Numbered from the stretch's first letter, positions 53,974-63,325 are shown. The stretch is DNA of 64,000 nucleotides from Alkaliphilus peptidifermentans DSM 18978 (GCF_900101495.1 NZ_FMUS01000001.1:251149-315148); one strand, 5' to 3'. The notes: a model not told the origin generated them from the letters alone. Program-made: numbers and translations.

Positions 53974-55686
53974 CTACATAGAAATCCCTTGTCCACCGGA
54001 TAGCTTATTAAAAATCAAGATGGAAATCACCGTAGTAACTGTTAAAATAGAAGCCAATGCTGCTGCTGTACCAAAGCTAGCTCTTATTACCTCTGTATAG
54101 ATGGCTACTGAAATAGTGGAGGTTTTGCCTGTATATAAGATAATACTGGAGCTTAGTTCATTAATAGTGGTAATCCAGCTTAATATTGCTCCCGAAAAGA
54201 CACCTGGGGCCATTAAAACAGCTGTGATTTTAAAGAAGGTTTTCATAGGTGGTACCCCAAGATTAATTGAGGCCTCTTCAATGCTTGGATCGATTTGATA
54301 CAAAATAGCTGTACTAGAGCGAATGGTATAGGGAAGTTTTCTGATAACATATGCCAAAATTAATATCCCTGCTGTTCCACTTAGCATAAATGGCTTTTTA
54401 TTGAAGGCAACTAACAGTGTAATTCCTAATACTGCTCCGGGAATTACATATGGAAACATAATTAGAAGATCTAACAGCTCTGTTGCCTTTGATTTTTTTC
54501 GTACTATGACATAAGAAATCAATAATCCTATAACAATCATTATCACAATTGCTATTGTAGAAAATAAAAAAGTATTAGTAATATTTCGTGAGAGTCTATG
54601 CATCACCAAGCGATAACTATCTAAGCTAAATCCCTTAACAAAAATTGGTCCGCTTGTCTTTATAAAGGATGTAATTATAACCACTACTTGCTGCGCCATT
54701 GCAATTGTAGCTATACCGAAGCAAAATACAGTTGCTGCAATTCGTTTACCTAAAGATAGTTCTTTTACTTGTGGAGGACGAAGAGCACTCATTGTGTAGC
54801 TTTTTTTAGCAATAATTAATTTTTGAATCATTAGTACAGACAAAGAGCATAATATGATAACTACACTAAGGGCACTGGCCATTGCTGCATTGCCCCCAAT
54901 TTCACTCATAAATTCCTCATACACCAATACCGGTAACACTTTATATCCTTCACCAATTAGCATAGGTGTTCCAAAATCAGCTAAGGAAGTCATGAATACC
55001 ATTAATGCTCCGGCAGAAATTGTGGGTAAAATCAGTGGAAATGTTACCGTCATTAGCTTTTTTATTCCAGATGTACCAAGATTCTCAGCAGCTTCTTCTA
55101 AGGAGGCATCTGTGCTTTTAAGTGCGCCAGATACATATAAATAAATGTATGGGAAAAATTTCAATGTAAAAACCAATACTATTCCTGTCCAACCATAGAT
55201 AGTTGGAAGATGGATCCCAAAGTTTGCAAATATTTTTGTTATGAATCCATTTCTACCTAGTAGCAAAATCCATGAATATGCTCCAATAAAGGGTGGTGAC
55301 ATTAATGAAAGAATTACCATAATATTAATAAGTTTTTTACCCCATATATTATATCGTGTTGAAATATATGCCATTGGTAGTCCAATGATTGTAGCAAAAA
55401 TAGTAGCTGCTATGCATACAGAAAAGCTATTTTTAAGGGTGGAGAAATAGTAAGGAAGTCTCACAAAATCTTTATAATTGGAAAGGGTGAAATTATTAGT
55501 TCCCCTTTCTAGAAAGCTTCTGAAAATCAAAGAAGAAAAAGGATATACCAGAGCCAGTAACAACCCAGCAAAGCTTAAAAGGATCACCATATTCCAAAAA
55601 TTGAAGTGTTTTCTAATGTTAAATTTTTTATTAGATACAGGGCCCTTTGAGAAAGGATTTTTTAATCTAGGTTGAAGTTCACTCAT
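53974..55686 (-). CDS. ABC importer permease, fused two-domain (FbpB/AfuB type)
   Basis: Permease of 570 residues with about twelve TM segments and two BPD domains in one chain. EEA loops are EEAAENLGTSGIKKLMTVTF and EEASINLGVPPMKTFFKIT, both matching the ATPase contact motif. This architecture occurs in Fe3+, aminoethylphosphonate and sugar-phosphate importers. It overlaps the ATPase gene by 8 bases. Confidence 0.9.
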   Translation of the reverse strand: MSELQPRLKNPFSKGPVSNKKFNIRKHFNFWNMVILLSFAGLLLALVYPFSSLIFRSFLERGTNNFTLSNYKDFVRLPYYFSTLKNSFSVCIAATIFATIIGLPMAYISTRYNIWGKKLINIMVILSLMSPPFIGAYSWILLLGRNGFITKIFANFGIHLPTIYGWTGIVLVFTLKFFPYIYLYVSGALKSTDASLEEAAENLGTSGIKKLMTVTFPLILPTISAGALMVFMTSLADFGTPMLIGEGYKVLPVLVYEEFMSEIGGNAAMASALSVVIILCSLSVLMIQKLIIAKKSYTMSALRPPQVKELSLGKRIAATVFCFGIATIAMAQQVVVIITSFIKTSGPIFVKGFSLDSYRLVMHRLSRNITNTFLFSTIAIVIMIVIGLLISYVIVRKKSKATELLDLLIMFPYVIPGAVLGITLLVAFNKKPFMLSGTAGILILAYVIRKLPYTIRSSTAILYQIDPSIEEASINLGVPPMKTFFKITAVLMAPGVFSGAILSWITTINELSSSIILYTGKTSTISVAIYTEVIRASFGTAAALASILTVTTVISILIFNKLSGGQGISM

Positions 55687-56770
55687 TTACCAAAGACTCC
55701 TCTCCTGTATGATCGAAAATATTAATTTTATCTGCCTTAGTGGTAATACTTACTTTATCACCAATTTTTCTGCTGAAATTAACATCCTTTGTGTATTCAT
55801 TAACTTCAATTACCTGACCATTTTCTAATTTAATTTCATAGTTAATGAAGTCACCTAAAAATGTACTTAAGGTTACTTCTCCCCTTAATTGCCCCTCTAC
55901 AGGTTCAGAAATTACAAATTCTTCTGGCCGTATAGAAATCACCACTTTATCTTCATACTGCTTTTTAAGCTTCACTTTTATTGTACTTTTATTTAGTACT
56001 AATATATCAGCTAGCCCTTCCTCATTAATTTTTGTAACCTTTCCTTCTAGAAAGTTAGAAGTACCAATAAAATTAGCTACAAATCCATTGGCAGGTCGTT
56101 TGTAAATTTTTTCAGATTCTCCTATTTGTTGAATAACCCCTTCCTTCATGATGGCAATTCTATCTGAAATAGCCAATGCTTCTTCTTGGTCATGGGTTAC
56201 ATACACAGTAGTAATTCCTAATTGCTTTTGCAGTTTGCGAATTGTTATACGCATTTGAACACGTAGCTTAGCATCTAAATTACTTAAAGGTTCGTCCATT
56301 AATAAAATTTTGGGATGTATCACCACCGCCCTTGCCAGTGCTATTCGCTGCTGCTGCCCACCACTAAGGTGAGAGGGCTGTCTATCTTTATACTCCTCCA
56401 TTTGAACCATTCGAAGGGCTTCTTCTACTCGCTCTTTCATTTCCTTTGCTGCTACATTCCTTGCCTTTAATCCATAGGCAACATTCTTATACACAGATAA
56501 ATGGGGAAATATAGCGTAGTTTTGAAATACCATTCCTATGTCTCTCTTATGAGCAGGAATATCATTTATAACCTTATCATTAAAAATAATTTCTCCCTCT
56601 TCAATGGAGTTGAATCCTGCTATCATTCTAAGTAATGTGGTCTTTCCGCATCCGGAAGGCCCTAATAAAGTAAAAAATTCTCCTTTTTCTACTGTAAAAT
56701 TGGCTTGATTAACTGCCCTATAATCACCAAATTTCTTTACCACATTTTGAATAATCATACTATGACTCAT
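55679..56770 (-). CDS. ABC importer ATPase (PotA/FbpC type)
   Basis: ATPase of 363 residues. Walker A LLGPSGCGKTTLLRMI, Q-loop VFQNYAIFP, signature SHLSGGQQQRIALARAV, Walker B ILLMDEPLSNLDAKLR and switch His in YVTHDQEEA. The C-terminal TOBE-like domain (about 240-360) ends in a regulatory beta fold. It belongs to the binding-protein-dependent importer here. Confidence 0.93.
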   Translation of the reverse strand: MSHSMIIQNVVKKFGDYRAVNQANFTVEKGEFFTLLGPSGCGKTTLLRMIAGFNSIEEGEIIFNDKVINDIPAHKRDIGMVFQNYAIFPHLSVYKNVAYGLKARNVAAKEMKERVEEALRMVQMEEYKDRQPSHLSGGQQQRIALARAVVIHPKILLMDEPLSNLDAKLRVQMRITIRKLQKQLGITTVYVTHDQEEALAISDRIAIMKEGVIQQIGESEKIYKRPANGFVANFIGTSNFLEGKVTKINEEGLADILVLNKSTIKVKLKKQYEDKVVISIRPEEFVISEPVEGQLRGEVTLSTFLGDFINYEIKLENGQVIEVNEYTKDVNFSRKIGDKVSITTKADKINIFDHTGEESLVNE

Positions 56771-56782
56771 TGCCCTCTCTCC

Positions 56783-58213
56783 TTATTCAAATAATATTGT
56801 GACCTTCTTTATTTGCTGCTCTAACCACTGAATCATTTGAGCTGTTTGTATTTCTGTTGAGCTTTCAGCCATCACACGAAGATATGGCTCTGTCCCAGAA
56901 AATCTTATACTAATCCAGCTATTATCCTGTAGGCAATACTTAACACCGTCTAATTTATTTACATTTACTACCTCTCGACCTGTAATTTCATTAGGTACTA
57001 AACAATTTACATATTCTAGAATTTTATTTTTTTCCTTTGGTAAGAATCGATAATTTTTTTCTGAAAAATAAAAATAACCAAACCTTTCTTTCATTTCCCT
57101 TATAATCTCACTAAGTTTCTTCTTTTTTATAGCAATCATTTCTAGCATTAGCCCTGCAGCCAAAATCCCATCCTTCTCAAGCAGGTGATTCCTTATAGCA
57201 ATTCCTCCACTACTTTCGCCTCCAATAATGGCATCTGTCGTCAACAATTGCTCTCCTATATATTTAAAGCCTACAGGAGTTTCATAAACTCTATATCCAT
57301 ACTCCTTTGCTATAGAATCTAACAAATGGGTAGTACAAACATTTCGAGCAACACCGCCCATATACCCTTTTACTTCTAAAAAGTAATAATATAATAGTCC
57401 TATGATTTCATTAGGGTGCAAAAAATCTCCTCTATCATCGATTACCGCTAGTCGATCTGCATCTCCATCTGTGGCAAAGGCAACATCATATTTTCCTTCC
57501 TTCATCATGTGCCTCAATCTCCATAAAGACTCTCTATTGGGAGCTGGAACTCGCCCTCCAAATAAGGGATCCCTTTGACTATGTATTGTTTTCAAATTGC
57601 ACCTACTATCCACCAACAACATTTCCATACATGTTACGCCGGTGCCATACATAGGATCATATAAGACATTCATTCTTTTTTCTTTTATTAAGTTTAAATC
57701 TAAACAAGACTCAATATCTGAAATATACTCATGTTGCATATTTATGATTTTAATATTATTCTGTTTTATAGCCTGCTCCCATGAAATAGATTTTACCTGT
57801 TCTACTGATAAACCATTAATCTTATCCTCTAAATGGCTAGTAAATTCTACTGTAGCTGGAAGGCCTCCTTTACAGGTGTACTTTACTCCATTATATATGG
57901 CAGGATTATGACTAGCAGTAAAGGTAAGTCCACAGCTGGTATTCAGCTCTCTAGTAGTAAATGTAACCAATGGTGTTGGTACTGGCTTGTGTAGCATGTA
58001 TACAGTTATCCCATTTGCTGCAAAAACACATCCAGCACTTTGTGCAAAGTTTTCTGACATGAATCGATTATCATATCCAATAACTATTCCTAATGATTCC
58101 TCGTCTTTTTCTAGAATATCTTCCGCCACTGCTTGAGCAAACAACCGAACATTTTCAAATGTAAATTCTTCAGCAATGATTCCTCTCCAGCCACCAGTCC
58201 CAAACTTAATCAT
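56783..58213 (-). CDS. Phosphoglucomutase/phosphomannomutase family
   Basis: Alpha-D-phosphohexomutase of 476 residues from ATG 58213, chosen for GAAAGGGGAAGG. FGTGGWRGIIAEEF, the phosphoserine loop GLTFTASHNPAIYNG, metal loop DVAFATDGDADRLAVID, sugar-binding loop GGESSGGIAIRNH and phosphate-binding C-terminal SIRFSGTEPYLRV are all complete. The enzyme interconverts hexose 1- and 6-phosphates. Its place inside an ABC importer operon, between the binding-protein gene and the ATPase gene, is unusual. Confidence 0.92.
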   Translation of the reverse strand: MIKFGTGGWRGIIAEEFTFENVRLFAQAVAEDILEKDEESLGIVIGYDNRFMSENFAQSAGCVFAANGITVYMLHKPVPTPLVTFTTRELNTSCGLTFTASHNPAIYNGVKYTCKGGLPATVEFTSHLEDKINGLSVEQVKSISWEQAIKQNNIKIINMQHEYISDIESCLDLNLIKEKRMNVLYDPMYGTGVTCMEMLLVDSRCNLKTIHSQRDPLFGGRVPAPNRESLWRLRHMMKEGKYDVAFATDGDADRLAVIDDRGDFLHPNEIIGLLYYYFLEVKGYMGGVARNVCTTHLLDSIAKEYGYRVYETPVGFKYIGEQLLTTDAIIGGESSGGIAIRNHLLEKDGILAAGLMLEMIAIKKKKLSEIIREMKERFGYFYFSEKNYRFLPKEKNKILEYVNCLVPNEITGREVVNVNKLDGVKYCLQDNSWISIRFSGTEPYLRVMAESSTEIQTAQMIQWLEQQIKKVTILFE

Positions 58214-58240
58214 AATCCTTCCCCTTTCTACTTTAAGAAG

Positions 58241-58269
58241 AAGGGACATTATTATAACTCATGTCCCTT
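58241..58269 (-). other. Intercistronic hairpin between the binding protein and the mutase
   Basis: AAGGGACAT (58241-58249) pairs with ATGTCCCTT (58261-58269). There is no good T-run, so it is more like an mRNA-stabilising or processing hairpin than a full terminator. Such elements often raise binding-protein expression. Confidence 0.6.
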
Positions 58270-58277
58270 CAAATCTG

Positions 58278-59354
58278 CTATTCTCTTCCGATTACGATGT
58301 TTCTCCATTTATCCAATACTTCATCTTTATTATTAGCTGCCCATGAAAAATCATAGTCTACTAACTTTATTTTATCAATTGGATCTAATCCTTCTGGTGC
58401 TTCTAAATCTGAACGAATAGACCGTCGGCTAAAGTTGTTAACAACAATATTTTGTACATCCTTACCCACTACGAAATCAATAAACAGCTTTGCATTTTCC
58501 ATGTTCTTTGCATCCTTAATTACTGCAATTCCATCTGGTACAGCTGAAGTACCTTCTGATGGATACACAACTCCCACGTCAGCTCCTGCTACTACATATC
58601 GCATTGCTGCTTCTTCCAATGTCAGCCCTATGCTATACTCGCCATCAGCAACTCCCACAAATACACCTGAAGAGCTACCAATAATTTTTCCATCTAAATT
58701 GTCAATAAAACTTCGTATAAAATTCCACCCATCGTCACCATCATTTTCAAATGCTTTTAAAATAGTTACAAGGGTTGTATAGGAGGAACCAGACCGAGCT
58801 GGGTCTGCATATGCAATTTTACCCTTCCATTTGTCATCTAATAGATCTTCCCAAGATGTTGGTACATCTTCTGGCTTTACTAGCTTTTTGTTATACATAA
58901 TAACCATTGGCAGTGCACTAAAGCCAGTCCAATTATATTCTGCATCTTTAAAATATGGCGCAATCATGTTATCTTCTTGAGTTTTATAGGGTTCAAAATA
59001 ATCTTTAAAAGAATCCAGTGATTCAGCACCACCACCCCACATAACATCTCCTAATGGATTAGCGCTTTCTGCTTCTATTCTCTTTAAAAGCTCTCCGGTT
59101 CCAGCTGCAACTACGTCTACTTGTACTCCTGTTCTTTCTTGAAACTCTTTTACAATGGGATTAATTACTTCTGCACTATGCGGACTATACACAGTAACTG
59201 ATCCTGAAGCTTTTTGTTCCGTTGAGTTTTCTTGTTGAGTATCGTTTTCCTCTGGTGTCTGCTGGCCTACTTCGTTATCAGAACTACAACCAACAAGAAG
59301 CCCTCCTATAAGTAGTACGGATAAAACAATCGCTATGATTTTTTTATAATTCAT
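58278..59354 (-). CDS. ABC importer solute-binding lipoprotein (AfuA/FbpA-like)
   Basis: Lipoprotein of 358 residues, signal peptide with lipobox LLVGC (Cys about 23). After an acidic Gln/Thr-rich linker the domain begins GSVTVYSPHSAEVINPIVKE. VVAAGTGELLKRIEAESANP and GDVMWGGGAESL are typical of the cluster that includes AfuA, a sugar-phosphate binder once annotated as iron-binding. Iron-binding tyrosines of FbpA are not evident. First gene of the operon. Confidence 0.87.
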   Translation of the reverse strand: MNYKKIIAIVLSVLLIGGLLVGCSSDNEVGQQTPEENDTQQENSTEQKASGSVTVYSPHSAEVINPIVKEFQERTGVQVDVVAAGTGELLKRIEAESANPLGDVMWGGGAESLDSFKDYFEPYKTQEDNMIAPYFKDAEYNWTGFSALPMVIMYNKKLVKPEDVPTSWEDLLDDKWKGKIAYADPARSGSSYTTLVTILKAFENDGDDGWNFIRSFIDNLDGKIIGSSSGVFVGVADGEYSIGLTLEEAAMRYVVAGADVGVVYPSEGTSAVPDGIAVIKDAKNMENAKLFIDFVVGKDVQNIVVNNFSRRSIRSDLEAPEGLDPIDKIKLVDYDFSWAANNKDEVLDKWRNIVIGRE

Positions 59355-59514
59355 AGTTTTGCCCCCTTTTTTGAATTTTCAAACTTCTATTTAATGTTAC
59401 GTTATTTTGTATATCATACTCAATGCAAAATACTGTTATTTTGTTTAAAATTATGAACTTTTAATAAAAGAATTGCTTTTTTGCATAATCTAACAAACAT
59501 ACTTTCCTGGACAT

Positions 59515-59543
59515 AAAAATGGCACCTCATAAATGAGGGCCAT
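59515..59543 (-). terminator. Intrinsic terminator of the mscS transcript
   Basis: ATGGCCCTCAT and ATGAGGTGCCAT (minus strand) pair with one mismatch and are followed by TTTTTATG. It lies 70 bases beyond the mscS stop. Confidence 0.7.
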
Positions 59544-59612
59544 ATTATAAAAACACGTTAAATGGCTATTAAGAATCTGAATAGCCTAATTTAAGGTTGA
59601 TTTTAATATAGA

Positions 59613-60497
59613 TTATTTTGAGTCTCCATTAATTACAACTCTCCTTGGATAAGGGATTTCTATTCCTTCTTTATCGAAGGCTTGCTTAAAGGTCTTACGC
59701 ATTAGTCTTTCCGTAGCCCATTGCTCCATTGGAACTGTTTTAGCCATTACTGATATTACAACATCTGAGTTTCCTAGGTTTGTTACTCCCAACACAATTG
59801 GCCCCTCTAGAATTTGTGGGTTATTATTCCTTAATTCCTCTGAAGCCTCCTCTAGCACCTTAATAGCATTATCTATGTCCTCTTCATAGGCGATTGAAAT
59901 ATCTACCCATGCCCTCATTTTGCCTGTGCTTCTATTGGTCACCTTTTTTATTTCACCATTTGGGATTATGTATAAGTCACCGTTGAAACCACGTATCTTT
60001 GTTACCCTAAGGGCCATTTCCTCAACAATTCCTCCTACTCCATCGATCTCAACATAATTTCCTACTCCAAATTGATCCTCAAATAAAATAAAGAATCCTG
60101 TGATTATATCTCTAACCAAGTTTTGAGCACCGAAGCCCAGTGCCAGTCCACCGATTCCTGCAGCTGCAATTAATGCTCCAATTTCTACTCCAAAGGAGTC
60201 TAGTATAGCTGTAAAGGCTATAAAATAAATAGTATATTTTACTAAGCTTTTTGTTAACCCCTTTAGTGTCTCTAATCTCGGTACATCTATCTTAAACTTT
60301 GCTTCTTGATTGGCATTAAAGAATCTTGTCTCAAAAAATTTATTTATTAAGGACTGTAGTATTCTTATTGCTATTCTAGCAATTAATAATATAATTATAA
60401 TATTTGCTAGTCTACTTATGTATACAGATAATTGCTCTGGATTCTTGAGAAAATCTAATGCTTCAGAAGCCCATCCTTTTTCTACACCAACAGACAC
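59613..60497 (-). CDS. Small-conductance mechanosensitive channel (MscS family)
   Basis: MscS-type channel of 294 residues. A TM helix at about 28-48, a second near 85-105 and the pore helix with GALIAAAGIGGLALGFGAQN are typical. The beta domain follows with GVGNYVEIDGVGGIVEEM and LYIIPNGEIKKVTNRS. The C-terminal EGIEIPYPRRVV is also conserved. It releases solutes upon hypo-osmotic shock. Confidence 0.92.
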   Translation of the reverse strand: MSVGVEKGWASEALDFLKNPEQLSVYISRLANIIIILLIARIAIRILQSLINKFFETRFFNANQEAKFKIDVPRLETLKGLTKSLVKYTIYFIAFTAILDSFGVEIGALIAAAGIGGLALGFGAQNLVRDIITGFFILFEDQFGVGNYVEIDGVGGIVEEMALRVTKIRGFNGDLYIIPNGEIKKVTNRSTGKMRAWVDISIAYEEDIDNAIKVLEEASEELRNNNPQILEGPIVLGVTNLGNSDVVISVMAKTVPMEQWATERLMRKTFKQAFDKEGIEIPYPRRVVINGDSK

Positions 60498-60508
60498 TTC
60501 ATCACCCC

Positions 60509-60775
60509 CTATATTAATTTATCAACGAGTTTTTCATTACCCTGTTTCTTAAGTTCATATATACCATTAATAGAAATATTCCCATTCTGTAAAGCTTCTT
60601 TGATTATTTTTAATGAGTCAATATTGAATCGAATAGAAAGACCACAGCTGGCAGTTATTTCCCTTGGAGTTGGTATAATTTCATTGGGTATTTTTTTATC
60701 CTTCAAGCATTTTTCTGCAGCAATTGCTGAATGAGTAGAATCGAAAACTATTACATATATTTTTGAATTTTCCAT
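60509..60775 (-). CDS. DUF3343 protein (putative Se/S carrier-like)
   Basis: Small protein of 88 residues of the DUF3343 family: YVIVFDSTHSAIAAEKCLKD, then IPTPREITASCGLSIRF, where the Cys is the likely sulfur or selenium site. It lies 9 bases after yedF, and the two are often neighbours. It may shuttle a persulfide or selenide. Confidence 0.87.
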   Translation of the reverse strand: MENSKIYVIVFDSTHSAIAAEKCLKDKKIPNEIIPTPREITASCGLSIRFNIDSLKIIKEALQNGNISINGIYELKKQGNEKLVDKLI

Positions 60776-60784
60776 TTCAAGCTC

Positions 60785-61390
60785 CTATATTTTGATAGTA
60801 TTTTTTGCATTATTTAGCTTTTCTACTATGGTGTACATATTACTAACGCCACCCACAAGCAGCTTATCTTTAATTTTATAGTAATCCAAGCAGGTACCAC
60901 AGGAGAGTATTTCGACTCCATTGGCTTCTAGTTTTCTCAAATTTTCTAGTACCTCTGAGCCCTCTATGGCTAGCTTAACACCGCTATTTAGAAATATGAT
61001 GGCCTTAGGATATGGTGTAGATTCGGTTAATGTGTAAATGTAGCCCTTCATTAATATTTTGCCCAATTCCTCTGACCCTTCCCCAAAGCATGTATTAGTT
61101 ACTAGAATAACTAAGTTTCTTTTTGGAAGATCATCACAGTTTATTTCGCCAGAAGCATGGATTCCTTCAAGGGAATGATCCTTAAATATATTAATATAAT
61201 AATTCCCTTGGCTTTCCTTAATATCAACCTTTAACGTTAAGCTCTTGGCTAGCTTTGCTACGTTTTCTTTTGCCACTTCATTATCAACAATGGTAGTTAT
61301 AATGCCCTCTTCTATGGCTTCTAAGGCTTTCTTTGTATGTATTACAGGCAATGGACAATTTAAGCCTCTTGCATCAATTTGTGTATTCAT
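60785..61390 (-). CDS. yedF: Sulfurtransferase-like selenium metabolism protein YedF
   Basis: Two-domain protein of 201 residues from ATG 61390 (GGAGG 7 bases upstream). The N-terminal TusA-like domain has DARGLNCPLPVIHTKKAL with the CPxP site. The C-terminal DsrE-like domain has VILVTNTCFGEGSEELGKIL and ILSCGTCLDYYKIKDKL with further Cys. Associated with selenium trait genes in many bacteria. selD and selA are not in the window, so selenium use remains an inference. Confidence 0.9.
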   Translation of the reverse strand: MNTQIDARGLNCPLPVIHTKKALEAIEEGIITTIVDNEVAKENVAKLAKSLTLKVDIKESQGNYYINIFKDHSLEGIHASGEINCDDLPKRNLVILVTNTCFGEGSEELGKILMKGYIYTLTESTPYPKAIIFLNSGVKLAIEGSEVLENLRKLEANGVEILSCGTCLDYYKIKDKLLVGGVSNMYTIVEKLNNAKNTIKI

Positions 61391-61608
61391 TTTCATTCCT
61401 CCAACAATTTCAATTGTTTTTCTTATTCTTAGTATATCAATACCATCGAATATCTTCAATGTATTGTACCCAACTACATATCAATTCTATCTATTAAATT
61501 TTAGTATGATATCAAATTGGTCTATTCTAATACTATACATATTTATAGTGCTTAAATTAATTTTTTAAATTTATAAATTAATTATATTAATTATTTCTAA
61601 ATTATATA

Positions 61609-61637
61609 TTGACTTTATTAATTATTAATTATATTAT
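61609..61637 (+). promoter_or_regulatory. SigA-type promoter for the DUF2089-DUF4097 operon
   Basis: TTGACT (61609-61614) and TATTAT (61632-61637) with a 17-base spacer, about 55 bases before the DUF2089 start. The gap 61391-61691 is otherwise AT-rich; no riboswitch or tRNA is visible. Confidence 0.6.
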
Positions 61638-61691
61638 CTAATTATCATAACTGTGAAAATGTTCCAACCATATTTGAAGGGAGCTTATACT

Positions 61692-62054
61692 ATGAAAAAC
61701 AAGGTGCTTGGCCAATGTCCAGTTTGTAATCATCAATTGAAAATAACACGACTTCACTGCCGCCACTGTGATACTACTATAGAGGGAAGCTTTGAATTAT
61801 GTAAATTTTCTAGACTTTCTCAAGAACACAAGGACTTTATTGATGTGTTTATTAAAAACCGAGGAAATATAAAGGAAATTGAAAGGGAGCTGGGGATTTC
61901 ATATCCAACTGTCAGGAATAAACTTGAAGGTGTAATTGAGGCCTTAGGCCATAGCTCTGTTCCTATTACCTCTACTAATAAAAAAGATGTACTTGAAAGC
62001 TTAAGTAGAGGAGAAATTACAGCTGAAGAGGCTGTTAAGCTATTAAAAGAATAA
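61692..62054 (+). CDS. DUF2089 family regulator-like protein
   Basis: Protein of 120 residues from ATG 61692, with AGGGAG upstream. N-terminal zinc ribbon: GQCPVCNHQLKITRLHCRHC. Then RNRGNIKEIERELGISYP-type helix-turn-helix (residues about 60-85; TVRNKLEGVIEALG). The C-terminal SLSRGEITAEEAVKLLKE resembles SHOCT. Probably a DNA-binding regulator. It is transcribed with the next gene, which begins with a similar SHOCT-like stretch. Confidence 0.85.
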   Translation: MKNKVLGQCPVCNHQLKITRLHCRHCDTTIEGSFELCKFSRLSQEHKDFIDVFIKNRGNIKEIERELGISYPTVRNKLEGVIEALGHSSVPITSTNKKDVLESLSRGEITAEEAVKLLKE

Positions 62055-62081
62055 TTTTATATTAAGAAGGAGCTGATTTTT

Positions 62082-63296
62082 TTGACTGAGGAAAGATTAA
62101 TTATTTTAAAGCTACTGGAAGAGGGAAAAATTAATAAGGAGGAAGCTGCAAGATTGCTGGAAGCCTTAGATGATGAGGATCGTGACAACACCTCCAACCA
62201 TAACGGTTCTTACTCATCTAAGAAGGATTCAAAAAAGCATAAGAATATTCATATTCATCATGATGATGACTTTACTAGTTCCTTTGAAAACTTTGATAAG
62301 CGCATGGACGATTTTGGAAAGCATATGGAGGATTTTGGCGAAAAATTTGGTGAAAGAATGAGTCATATAGGAGTTCACCTAGCAGAAAAATCAATGGGGT
62401 TTGCAGAAAAAATTCTAGATTTTGTCGAAAAGAACGTAGATATTGAAAACTTATCGAAGTACAACGAAGACTCAAAATATAAAAGCTATGAGGAGATTTA
62501 TAAGATAGATGCTCCAGAAGCCCTAAAGACTCTAGATATACTTGCAAAAAATGGGAAGATATATTTATCCAGCTGGGATGAGGATAATATTTCTGTAAAG
62601 GCTTCTATTAGAGCACTTCCTGAAGAATATGAATACCACAAACCCATATTGCAGACAAAGAAGGAGAGCTCTTCAGTAGCTTTGTTTCCAAAGGAGCTTG
62701 AAAAACTTATGATTCAGCTGGAGGTATTTGTTCCTTCTTCTCTTATTGATACTATTAAAGCCAATACTAAAAACGCAGCTATTTATATAGAGGATATAGA
62801 GTGTAATAAAATTTGCTGTCATACAAAAAATGCATCTATTATTTTAAAGGAACTGAAAGTTCACAAAGAGATAAGCTGTTCCACAACCAACGCTAAAATT
62901 TCCTTTAGTGATATTATTGCTAATCATATTTTAGCTGCCACTAAAAATGCTAAGGTTTTAATTGATAACACCAGCGCTTCCAAAATAGAGACATTAACCA
63001 CTAATTCTAAAATATTAGTTAGTAATTTAATCTATGATAAATTAGAGCTTATTCATCTTAAAACCTCAAATGGTAAAATTGAAATTAAAGGTGATGTTCC
63101 TCAAGCTATAGGTATTGGCCTTGAAGCAGTAACCACCAACGGGTCCATTAGAACCCCCTTCTCCATGACCTATACTGAGAAAACAGTTGGCTCAACCATG
63201 AAGCTTTACGGTAAAAGCACAAATTATGACAGTTGTAATAAAAGCGTTAGTATTAAAGCCTTCACTACAAACGACGACATACTTATTTCAAATTAA
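62082..63296 (+). CDS. DUF4097 beta-strand-repeat protein with SHOCT-like N-terminus
   Basis: Protein of 404 residues beginning at TTG 62082 with AAGGAG 9 bases upstream. Residues 1-33 (LLEEGKINKEEAARLLEALD) resemble a SHOCT oligomerisation motif. Residues about 60-125 are charged and helical (FDKRMDDFGKHMEDFGEKF). Residues about 140-404 are DUF4097 beta-helix-like repeats: NTKNAAIYIEDIECNKI, HTKNASIILKELKVHKEI, and TTNAKISFSDIIANHIL. No signal peptide or TM. Similar to YvlB-type proteins of unknown function. Confidence 0.85.
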   Translation: MTEERLIILKLLEEGKINKEEAARLLEALDDEDRDNTSNHNGSYSSKKDSKKHKNIHIHHDDDFTSSFENFDKRMDDFGKHMEDFGEKFGERMSHIGVHLAEKSMGFAEKILDFVEKNVDIENLSKYNEDSKYKSYEEIYKIDAPEALKTLDILAKNGKIYLSSWDEDNISVKASIRALPEEYEYHKPILQTKKESSSVALFPKELEKLMIQLEVFVPSSLIDTIKANTKNAAIYIEDIECNKICCHTKNASIILKELKVHKEISCSTTNAKISFSDIIANHILAATKNAKVLIDNTSASKIETLTTNSKILVSNLIYDKLELIHLKTSNGKIEIKGDVPQAIGIGLEAVTTNGSIRTPFSMTYTEKTVGSTMKLYGKSTNYDSCNKSVSIKAFTTNDDILISN

Positions 63297-63297
63297 T

Positions 63298-63325
63298 AAA
63301 AACATGAGAGAAATCTCATGTTTTT
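63298..63325 (+). terminator. Intrinsic terminator of the DUF4097 gene
   Basis: AAAACATGAGA and TCTCATGTTTTT pair, with seven T after the stem. It is placed directly after the stop codon and is convergent to the SRP RNA gene. Confidence 0.85.
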
